In this document: one piece after another, positions 56,000-64,000 of the stretch
How positions within the stretch are numbered: position 1 is the first letter of the stretch
How the letters are laid out: each line of letters begins with the position of its first letter
Assembly: GCA_028752905.1 (NCBI GenBank)
Contig: JAQNBH010000011.1
Coordinates: 3,410,322-3,474,321 of the forward strand
Source: Cladorhizidae sp. MBARI D1340-BT2
Lineage: Eukaryota; Porifera; Demospongiae; Poecilosclerida; Cladorhizidae
Direction of reading: 5' to 3'
DNA: 64,000 bases
Made by a program: the position numbers and the translations under genes
Notes under the pieces: model-generated
Told to the model about the DNA's origin: nothing
Databases searched by the model: none
What the model saw: only the letters and a program-made list of their open reading frames with translations

Positions 56000-57142
56000 T
56001 CGTGATCTTTGACATATTGTCTTTGGCTAACAGGTGCTCCTTCCTTGATGGATGACTCACTTCCCGGTGCTCCCCCATCCGATGGTCCTTGCCTCTCTCC
56101 AACCTCCTGTGTTGTCCGCCAGAGTGTTTCCCCCAGGCAGCTCACATGTACCAAGTGCAGTGAACATGTCATTCCACTCGACTCTTCCTCCTGGCATCCA
56201 TCCACACTCCCCCCTCTCCCCACCACCCTTTTCCATATCGCCTTCTTTCCCCGCATGCCTTCTTCTGATATTTCACATGCTTGAGACCCTTCACTTGCTT
56301 GCCGCTGCCGTTTCACCCACTGCACCATATACGCTCCATTTCCCCACAGACCCTCTTGTATCTTCCTCTCTTTCTCGTGATGATTGGCCTCGCTACCAGA
56401 TCACTCAAGACATCCTGAAAATTTTCTTCTTCCCTCTTTGAATATATTGCCTCCATCCTTCACCTGTCCTATATCCTTTACCAACTTCTCTGTTTTATGT
56501 TTCTTACCCTCTGGTTCGACTTCCTACAACCCCCAACTGATTTAGCTTCCTCCCCCAAAACTTCAATCCTTCTCTGCTTGTATTCCGCTTGTTTCTCTAA
56601 CTCTTCCACCCTTAGAAATATATTCATGAGTTCATCCCATTTCATGGCATTATATTCAAATTAATCCAAACACCAGCATTCTCACTATATTCCAGTTGCT
56701 TTAGCAACTCCCTCATCAGCAGCTGTATTGTATTAGTAGAATTAGTGTCTATAAATCCTGTGCCATCCCTTTCTGCCAGATACTGTTCTTTTATGTTAGT
56801 TAACAGTTCGTCCTTCTTATAAAAACTACCTTGTCCTTAAAAATACCCTTACCTAACTGTTATGTCTCGTGCCTCTTTCGAGCCTTCAAATCAATATTCA
56901 GCCCAACCAGTGTTCCTTCCCTCTTTTCCAAGGCTTCAGCTACTTTTCTTTCCACTTGCCCTAACGAAACAATTTCCACTCGGGGAACAACGACTACTTT
57001 CCTCAGTCACCCAACCTCCCTCAGCTATCCCAAACGCAACTTTGATGATACCATTCTCCACAGGAACCTTCGTATCCATTGAACCTTCCTCAGAGTTTTC
57101 GTCCTTAAAAACACCGCACTCGCGTTCGTTGTTCTGCGCCAT
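56000..57142 (-). pseudogene. LINE ORF1-like region
   Basis: A minus-strand ATG at 57142 starts MAQNNERECGVFKDENSEEG; a later piece near 56600 (LRVEELEKQAEYKQRR) looks like a coiled coil. Frames 56328-55912 continue toward the endonuclease. ORF1 of LINEs normally binds RNA; this one is full of stops. Confidence 0.55.
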
Positions 57143-57309
57143 TTTTATTTTTTTATTATTTATTAATTGCGTCAATTTCACACCGTCAGGCAGAGACTGC
57201 AGGACCAAGTGAAAAGCTAGACAAGAAACTAAAGTAGCGACCAGGTATTTGCTCCAGCAGTTATCGGTGAAACTATGGACTGACAATGCAAAGCTCTTGT
57301 TACATTACC

Positions 57310-59026
57310 ATACTTGCCAACTTTCCATAAGTTAATTCCGGGACATTTTATAAAAGACGCGAATTTTCGACTACGCCCCCTAATTAGCGTGCGCCTTTCC
57401 CTTGACCACGTCATTAATTTGATACGCGACCCAACTAACCGTCATCATACAGCTGAGCTGTGAGGTAGTACTGTATTCTCTGTAGATTTCTGGAAGAGGC
57501 GGTTGAATTGATCCATTGGGGGCAAGATAAAAGGGGCAAGATAAAAGAACAGAGGTTTCGTCAGAGGATTCTCAAGCCTTGAAAGAATGCTACAGACTTT
57601 AGCTTCCAAGACAAGAAGAATGACTTCAAACCATCATACTGCCTGAGGTAACGATTCACACACTTCAGCAAGCTGAGCCATCGTGTGGGGCAATGCTTAA
57701 AAATCACCCCTGGCTCAGTGAAAAGTGAACACAATGACAAATTGCTGCTCTCTTGCTGCTATGGAAGTAGTAGAATATGTCGATGAAGAGCTGGTCAATG
57801 TTCACTGGGAGTACCTTCAAACCAGCTTTGACTGTTAAATCAGTCAAATGGCCAACATCATGCAAAGTTGGGATCTCATCCTTAATCAGCTTCTGCACAC
57901 CCACTCCTTTCATAACAACAAGACGTGAAAGACACTGCATTGTCAAAGCTGAGCCCATTCTTAGTCAGCGACTCCTTCAAGGCTTGAAACAAGTTGGTAG
58001 CTATATTAATGTTCACAACAGGCATATCCAAGAATCTCGTCCGTACTTCACCTACCTGTTGATCAAGAAGCCTCAAAAGAATTATACAAGACTTATTCCT
58101 CTTGTCATGGGATTCATCAATCATCAAAGAGAATGGACCACTTGACATTGACTCCATAACTCTCTGTGTGAAGTAAGGAGCAAGAGCTTTCTTCACTATG
58201 GCGGTGGATAATTTCTTTGCAATTTCAGAGTCGGGGAACATCTTGTTGAAAAGCTTGGTGGCATGGTCACTAGACAGAAAGGATATGTTGTGCTTAGCAA
58301 CAAATGTAGCCCACCTGACCTCTGCTTGGATTACTTGATCACTTCTCTGATATTGGAAGAGAGAGGTGATTGGAATAGTTGATAGCACAGCCTTTGACAT
58401 ATCCTTATGTTTCTTGCTCTTGAGGTGACCTGTGACATCATTAACAGCCACCATGGGTAACACCAAAGTCGATTGCACACAGAGTGCATCGGGCATACAA
58501 GTGACAAAATGAAGGCAAGACTACTGACATTACTATTGCATTGAACACAAGCAGCACACTGTACCATGATGTTATTATTTACCCTGTATTTGCGATATTC
58601 CATGCTTACTTACTTTGTCAATCAATTTAATTATATATTACTCTTGCTTATCCCCTGAAATTCTTTGATCCATTTATTGTCAAAACTCCTGCTTCTTTGC
58701 TACACTAGCCATTTTGCTGAGATTGCAATTATCAGATAACGTGCTGAGAAGTTTCACGCACCACCAATCAAAACAAGGTCAAAGGTTGTTTCGCACAACC
58801 GCTGGGAGCCGTAATTGTTTATCTGAAGTTTTTCTCTGCTAAAAAGTGTCCTGTTTTTGTTGCTTTACGAGTGTAATTAGACTAAAACTAAACAAGCAGT
58901 GGCGAGTGGAAGCGCAAGGTGTGCGTAGCTGTAAATTCCGGGACATTTCCGGGACGAAGACACCACCGGGACATGGCTCAAAATTCCGGGACTGTCCCGG
59001 CCATTCCGGGACGGTTGGCAACTCTG
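57310..59026 (-). mobile_element. hAT element with terminal inverted repeats
   Basis: Left end CATACTTGCCAAC (57310) and right end GTTGGCAACTCTG (59026) are inverted 13-mers with 11 matches; the right end read inward (CAGAGTTGCCAAC) is a common hAT terminus. CATTAC directly flanks both ends (57304-57309, 59027-59032), a partial form of the 8-bp duplication expected. CCGGGAC-type repeats lie just inside both ends. Contains the transposase relic below. Confidence 0.75.
57500..58610 (-). pseudogene. hAT transposase relic
   Basis: Minus-strand frame 58496-57882: NDVTGHLKSKKHKDMSKA (zinc-finger end), VRWATFVAKHNISFL, SLMIDESHDK with a catalytic-type Asp near 58110, then across a shift VQKLIKDEIPTLHDVG and KAGLKVLPVNIDQLF (57900-57800), and HCPTRWLSLLKCV near 57690. 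It stops without the C-terminal dimerisation region. Frameshifts throughout. Confidence 0.78.
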
Positions 59027-59081
59027 CATTACATATCTACCATGCCACATATTCACAGTGATGTTATTATGTTATGATTTC

Positions 59082-59100
59082 CTGTGACACGGTGTCACAG
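59082..59100. promoter_or_regulatory. 9-bp perfect inverted repeat upstream of paralogue 3
   Basis: CTGTGACAC-G-GTGTCACAG. Position, about 160 bp before the ATG, suggests but does not prove a protein-binding site. Confidence 0.35.
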
Positions 59101-59262
59101 AAAGTGAAAAGCCAACAAATTGGGCGTAGCCAGCCACATGACAATCAATTGTTGTGGCTCTCAATGACTGGAGTTGTGACGTGTCAGCAGTTTCCGTAGC
59201 TCGAGCTTACTTGGGTTATCTCCAGCTAGTAAATCCTGGGTCACACGCGCTTATCCTACTGA

Positions 59263-59736
59263 ATGGATCTCCTCAACTACAATCTGTTGCTGCTGCTACC
59301 TTTGTTGTACCTGGTTTGGAGAGTTGTACGCACAATAAGCTTCTATTTCAGGGAGTACTACACGCTCTGGAACATCGTCACGGCTGGGAGGCCAGAGAGG
59401 AGAAAGATGTTGACGTTTGGGAGAAAAATGAGGATGCCATTGGACGCTCTTACAGATCACTGGACGAAAAAGGAAGAAGAAAACGACATCGAGGTTGTCG
59501 AATACCTAAGGTTATTACGTGCAAAGATAACCATCGTCCGAGAAATGGCCCAAACAAATGAAGAACAAGCCAAACTAAATCATAAGAAAACTATGATAAA
59601 AAGACAGGTAGAAAAATATTGTGTGTGGGTGTCAGGGAAATACTCTCACCTGACAGTGGCAGAATCAGCAGGTGGTGTTGACAGCAGAACATCACTATCT
59701 GTGGGATTAACAAAGGGACATATACATGTGAAATAA
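59263..59736 (+). pseudogene. Paralogue 3 N-terminus fused in frame to gypsy integrase
   Basis: Codons 1-49 (to RRKM at about 59408) match the first exon part of the 345-aa membrane protein, including the Leu-rich anchor and VVRTISFYFREYYT. From 59409 the frame continues in an integrase C-terminal segment (FGRKMRMPLDALTDHW, MAQTNEEQAKL) up to about 59620 and then enters the LTR at 59630, ending at 59736. The upstream region keeps TGACGTG and TCGAGCTT, also present before paralogue 1. Likely a destroyed gene; a 157-aa chimeric product is possible if transcribed. Confidence 0.8.
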
Positions 59737-60245
59737 CAAGCCACTCATGTGAACATACAAGCCACAACCACACCTCAGACAACAAGCAAGGACACTCACC
59801 TGACTGAGGAGCCTGTGACAATGTTTCACCCAAGTGAAGATGATTGGTCCAATCCACAGGTTGGCAAGGAGACCAGTGACCTCAAACTGAACTGATAGAA
59901 AGAATATAAAAGGAGACTATGGATAAGATAAAAACACGCTATGGCCTATGCCCAAAAGAACTGATACCTGATTATGTTGAACTTTAAGAACTGTTGTAAG
60001 AACTTTGATGGAGATTGTTGATAGTGTTGATTGACACTGTGTATGTGTGATTCTCTATCTGTATTTAATATATAAGATACTTGTTTCAAGTGGGTAGCCA
60101 GTATCTCGGGGAGAGATACTGAGTTTGGCTTGGGATAATATTTCTAGCAGGTGGCTAGGAATAGGTCCCAGGCGTCGGACGAAAGTGTGGATCTGACTGA
60201 ACAGTTAAAGTGTCTGTTTCAGCAGAAGGACGACTTTCCGTCACA
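59630..60245 (+). repeat. LTR of gypsy element E4
   Basis: TGTCAGGGAAATACT...TTTCCGTCACA, 616 bp. Opens with hairpin arms TGTCAGG / CCTGACA (59630-59655). TATAAAAGG near 59906 is a likely TATA box. Confidence 0.8.
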
Positions 60246-60246
60246 T

Positions 60247-60262
60247 TGGTGGCAGCGGTGGA
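60247..60262 (+). promoter_or_regulatory. Primer-binding site of E4
   Basis: TGGTGGCAGC one base after the LTR, identical in its first ten bases to those of E2 and LTR-B. Confidence 0.7.
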
Positions 60263-60592
60263 TTTCTAGAGAAAGATATCCCGGACTCAAATAACTAAGG
60301 ACTCGGAGGTAGAGTTGAGAAAGCTGACTAAGGATTACATGGGGGAAAGTGTTCTCTTGTGTTTGGGGTTAATTACTACAACCTGAGGTGAGAGGTTGTA
60401 TCTTTTGGAGGATTGATTGTCAAGGACATTTTGAGTGTTTTAGTCCCTTGGGACAGGTGCATATCTCTTTTGCTTATCAGTTTAGTAGTTTTGGTGCTAC
60501 TAATATCCTTATAATAGTCGTATTGTGTATATTTTTGGTGGTTCTTGTGCCACTAACGTTTTTTTTCCATCTCTCTCATCTCTTTGGAAGAT

Positions 60593-61450
60593 ATGTTGTA
60601 TCCAGGTGAGGACCAGCGGACAAGAAGCCAGATGGCAATGAGCTTCGCTTCGCCAAGGGAAATCCGCGAAGGAGAGATAGAAGGCCATCCTGAAGATTTA
60701 TCTGTTTTAACGCCGCTTCCCTCTGAAAAGGAGGATTTGCAGGAATGCAAATGATGACAACATGGCTTCGAGCGGATGAAGCCAGTGCACAGAGAGAGGA
60801 GGAGAGGATGTAGCGCGATGAACAGAATCGGCGCGAAGACCGTGATCGACAAGAACAGTGGGAACGAGAGGAAAGGGACAGGCAATGCCGTGATGAACAG
60901 AATCGGCGCGAAGACCGCGATCGACAAGAACAGCGGGAACGAAAGATAAGGGACAGGCAATGCCACGATAAACAGAATTGGCGCGAAGACCGCGATCGAC
61001 AAGAACAGCGGGAACAAGTGGAAAGGGACAGACAATGCAATCAAGATGAGCGATGGGCAGCGTTGGTGGAGATGATGCGAAGGCCACCTGTCGAGGCAGC
61101 AAGATCACCTCCACCATGCCTACCCCAATTGTCATTATAAAAATTTGACGAGGCAAGGGATGACATGGGAGCGTTTCTGGACACATTTGAAGTGACAGCC
61201 AGGACAAATGGATGGTAGAAAAACCTCTGGGCAACCTATCTACGGAGTGCATTGTCAGGCCAGGGAATGGTTGCCATTTCTTCACTCACTACCGAAAACC
61301 AGACATCCTACGAGGTAATGAAGCACACTCTGCTGTCTGTGTACCAGGTCACTGAGGAAGCATACAGGAAAAAATTGTTTGATTCGCCGTTCGACTCCGC
61401 TAACTCAGACGCGTGGTTCCGCAGCCGCAGCCAGACTTTTGACCGTTGAG
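60593..61450 (+). pseudogene. E4 gag N-terminal and capsid region
   Basis: ATG at 60593 opens MLYPGEDQRTRSQMAMSF, which stops at about 60755. A shifted frame continues with a highly charged Arg/Glu/Asp/Gln repeat region (60817-61041), then capsid-like sequence KFDEARDDMGAFLDTFE near 61140 and SGQGMVAISSLT, YEVMKHTLLSVYQVTEEAYR near 61250-61375, of SCAN/gypsy capsid type. Stops at about 60810, 61137, 61217 and 61449. Confidence 0.75.
60817..61041 (+). repeat. Three 75-bp tandem repeats in E4 gag
   Basis: Period 75 bp (25 codons), starts at 60817, 60892 and 60967; each encodes a DEQNRREDRDRQEQ-type charged segment, likely a coiled or disordered spacer. A few substitutions separate copies. Confidence 0.85.
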
Positions 61451-62080
61451 AAAAATATTGATGACAGTATTTTATTCGAACTTATCTTGCAGAAATTACC
61501 TCGGTGGCTAGAGGTGAAAATGCGCCAGCAAAACCCTCCCAAGATCTCCAGGAGATGGTGGCTAGGCATATCAACACATCGGGGCCCGAGCGCAGACCAG
61601 AACAAAAAGGGCATCAGCGAAGTCCACCCCGAGACGTCAGACAATTCCGAGAAACCGCTGGGAGGCCCTCTTACAACAAACAAATGGAGAAAGGTGGTAG
61701 TAATATTCAGGTTTTTGGTCCAGCAAAAGATTTAAGACAACTGACGTGTTTTAAATGTGGGAAACCAGGTCATTTAAAAAAATACTGTAGGGTCAAGTTA
61801 GAAAGTGGGAATTGTGCAATCTCTATGAAGAAAAACATACCTGCATGGTCTAGACCCGTAGAAATAAATGGGAGGCCTGTGATTGCGTTGTTGGACACGG
61901 GGTGTTCAGAGTCCATAGTTCACCCTAGGTGTGTGAGGCAAGAGGATTACTTGCCCTGGACTATCCCATACAATACAGCCAGTTCCAAGATAGCGCGCTT
62001 TCCAGCCGCCAAAGTATCCCTACGAGTAGATGGGGGGAAGAAAGTAGATATGGCAGTGGGAGTAAGCAGTCACCTAACAT
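61451..62080 (+). pseudogene. E4 nucleocapsid and protease, cut by hAT
   Basis: Frame 61504-62118 contains the zinc knuckle CFKCGKPGHLKKYC near 61748-61790 and the protease active-site loop ALLDTGCSESIV near 61885-61920. Authentic protease sequence ends at about 62080; from 62081 the frame runs into a hAT terminal repeat. RT and integrase are not in the window, so the order in this element cannot be stated. Confidence 0.8.
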
Positions 62081-62423
62081 CACTGGCGGAGCGACTGGTC
62101 CGGTTGGTCCGATTTTAACCGGACCACTTTTTGGGCCATTAAATTAATTCGTTTATGGCTTTATAGTACATGTGTACATCTAGGATTCTACCCCAAACTG
62201 GTGAACTCTTGCTACTTTGGTTTTTATCACTGCTGACCTTCCTGAGTACCTGAACCACACAAACTCCAAGTAGTTCAACCACATTGGTAATTACAATAAC
62301 ATGTATGTATAGGACAGTGAGTCATGAATGCAGCTATATTCCTGTCTTGACTTGTCTTCTGTATTGCATCAGCTCAGCTTTGTAGCACATGGCATTGTGG
62401 CAAACAGTTCTAACTTTCACAGG

Positions 62424-64000
62424 ATGGCTGTCCAGGATTTAACTTCATTACCTGATCTACCACACCACCCTCCCTCTATCTTTAGCTTTCCCAAGAGGGA
62501 TTATGGGAAAAAGAGTACTACTTCTTGTAGTTTTAAGCATCATTGGTTTGCAGCATGGCCTTTTCTACACTATAATGAGGCCCAGGATGTAGTTTTTTGT
62601 CACACCTGTGTGAAGGCTTTCAGTACCAAGAGGATCAAAACCAGTCACAATACAGCAGCTGCCTTTGTAAGTGTGTAGAACCGTTTAAATCCCATTCTAT
62701 ATGACTGTTCTTCTTATAATATTTATTAGGTCGTCAAAGGTTACTGCAATTGGAAGGATGCGACCAGATCTTTCAAGAAACACAGAGAATCGAAAACACA
62801 TAGTGAAGTGGAGGCAATTACCTTACCGAAAACCACACCAGATGGTGAAGTCTTGAGTTCTGTTCACAAACGTGAAAAGCAAGAAGCAAGAGACATTTTG
62901 AGGATCATTATTTCAAGTGTACGCTTTTTAGTTAGACAAAGTCTTGCTCTACGAGGCCATGATGAAGCAAACTCCAATCTTGTCCAGCTGCTTCGTCTTA
63001 GGGCTGAAGATAACCCACACCTTGGTAAATGGTTAGAGCGTAATTGGAGGAAGTTTACTTCACATGAGAACCAGAATGAATTCCTAGAAGTAATGTCCCA
63101 TAGTATCTTGAGAAAACTGCTTGGTGACATCCATAATTCCCCCTTTTTAACTGTCATGGCAGATGAAACCACCGATGTATCCAACAAGATGCAACTTACT
63201 TTGGTGATCAGGTGGGTAGATGAAAACTTTGAAGTTAATGAAGAGTTTCTTGGGTTGTACAACCTTCTCTCCACTACTGCTGACAGCATCATATCATCTA
63301 TCAAAGATGTTCTTTTGCATTTTGAGATACCCACTGCTAAGTTACGTGGTCAGTGCTATGATGGCTGCAGCACAATGGCTGGAGCTAAAGGTGATGTAGC
63401 TGCTAAGATGCAGAAAATTGAGCCCAAGGCAGTGTTTACACACTGCTGTGGCCATGCCCTTAATTTGAGTGTAAATGATACAATTAAGGTCTGCTGCTAT
63501 GAAAGACTGCCTTGATACCTGTTTTGAACTTGTAAAACTTATTAAGTTTTCTCCCAAGTGAGAGGCTATGCTGAGTAGAATCAAAGAGGAAACAGGAAGT
63601 GAATCGCCGTCTATTCGAACAATATGTCCCACAAGGTGGACTGTTCGAGCTGGTGCTTTAGCCAGCATTATGTCAAATTATCAAAATATTCTGAATTTGT
63701 GGGAAGGGGCACTCAGAGGCACCACTGACACCGAAATGAAGGCTAGAATTCCGGGTGTTTCGAGTCAAATGGGTACTTTCCCATTTCTCTTCAACCTGAC
63801 GTTATCAGAAATGATCCTTAGGCACACAGATAGGCTTAGTCAGACCCTGCAAAATCCTGAAGTGTCTAGTGTCGAAGGACATGAGGTAGCCATGCTTACA
63901 GTTAAGACTCTTCAAGGGATGCGTTCAGATAGAAATTTTTATTTGTTTTGGGATAAAATTGAAATGAGTCGAGTCCTATTGGACATTGAAGAAGCTACCC
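62424..64000 (+). pseudogene. hAT transposase (ZMYM1/DUF4371-like), partial at window end
   Basis: Likely exon from 62424, just after a TTCACAG acceptor-like string, to 62666; intron 62667-62729 (63 bp, phase 0); exon from 62730. The first exon holds a TTF-type zinc-finger region (VFCHTCVKAF), the second the DUF4371 and catalytic domain: MADETTDVSNKMQLTL near 63155-63200, GQCYDGCSTMAGAKGDVA near 63350-63400, HCCGHALNLSVND near 63440-63480, CPTRWTVRAGAL near 63625-63660. A one-base loss near 63489 and a CGA-to-TGA-like stop near 63558 break it; otherwise well preserved. hAT transposases cut and rejoin the element DNA. The C-terminal dimerisation region lies outside the window. Confidence 0.82.
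62667..62729 (+). other. Intron of the hAT transposase
   Basis: GTAAGT...TTATTAG, 63 bp. It separates AAAF from VVKGYCNW in the same phase, and its retention would stop translation at VSV. Confidence 0.75.

Larger units (their letters stand above)
49330..57150 (-). mobile_element. APE-type LINE, nearly full length, split by later insertions
   Basis: Minus-strand order: ORF1-like (57142-56000), endonuclease (55909-55345), RT (about 54920-52955), C-terminal zinc-finger region (49880-49330). A solo LTR (54355-54868) and a DDE transposon (about 49885-52600) interrupt it. The RT fingers and YADD box and the endonuclease domain identify an I/jockey-type LINE; clade not settled. Many stops and frameshifts, so it is inactive. 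Confidence 0.8.
62081..64000 (+). mobile_element. hAT element inserted into E4 protease (5' part)
   Basis: Starts CACTGGCGGAGC, close to the common hAT terminus CAGTGGCGGAGC. The transposase gene below is in the same orientation. The right end is beyond the window, so the 8-bp duplication could not be checked. Confidence 0.65.

Noticed and set aside
52739..56441. Plus-strand Ser/Pro/Thr-rich frames of 80-160 codons (e.g. 53551-53991, 54023-54499, 55340-55822)
   Set aside because: They are antisense shadows of the minus-strand LINE, whose RT and endonuclease motifs are clear; composition is the complement of charged LINE sequence.
60553..61285. Minus-strand repetitive frames of 154-192 codons
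   Set aside because: Antisense of the three 75-bp gag repeats; CCHC and capsid motifs are on the plus strand.

Overview
This window looks like repeat-rich DNA of a metazoan, most likely a sponge or another early-branching marine invertebrate. The sequence shows AT-rich spacers, short introns with canonical GT..AG ends (63 and 76 bp), and dense, mutually nested LTR retrotransposons, LINEs, hAT and DDE transposons. The sponge assignment is an inference from the element families I recognise; nothing here is a decisive marker. No bacterial operons, rRNA, tRNA or CRISPR arrays are visible.

Layout. 1-4029: 3' part of a Ty3/Gypsy element with integrase (INT) before reverse transcriptase (RT), i.e. 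Gmr1-type order. 4030-4460: LINE-like C-terminal relic (-). 4746-24918: tandem array of about four copies of one composite LTR element, with four ~150-bp LTR-like segments. Each copy carries the same piece of a second LTR element inside its RT; two carry a MITE, one a 577-bp duplication, and one junction a 26-bp inverted filler. 25590-26627 (-) and 45123-46157 (+): two intact single-exon paralogues (345 and 344 aa) of an unrecognised membrane-anchored protein, the only convincing host-type genes. 26760-27720 (-): decayed gypsy integrase. 28123-33692: complete but mutated Gmr1-type element with two LTRs and a perfect CATGT target duplication. 35535-36873: hAT transposase relic cut by a third Gmr1-type element (-) at 36874-39957. 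40.0-45.0 kb: mostly non-coding with small repeats. 46278-46956: piggyBac-like MITE. 47.0-48.1 kb: LINE and hAT relics (-). 49.3-57.15 kb: one LINE (-), split by a DDE transposon with a 4x201-bp coding tandem repeat and by a 514-bp solo LTR with a GTTGT duplication. 57310-59026: hAT element with terminal inverted repeats. 59263-59736: third, 5'-truncated paralogue of the membrane gene fused in frame to a gypsy integrase fragment. 59630-62080: gypsy LTR, gag and protease, interrupted at 62081 by another hAT element that runs off the end of the window.

Relationships. Almost all coding capacity belongs to mobile elements, most of it broken by frameshifts or stops. The order of events can be read from the nesting: LINE, then solo LTR and DDE element; hAT, then Gmr1-type element; gypsy, then hAT. 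Two patterns cut across the families. (1) Three unrelated-looking gypsy elements all have INT upstream of RT. (2) Every TGT-starting LTR I could delimit opens with a short hairpin of the form TGTYRGG...CCYRACA, with arms that differ between families yet stay complementary. The two intact membrane-protein paralogues share coding sequence, 3' UTR sequence and a short block before the ATG, so they arose by DNA-level duplication.
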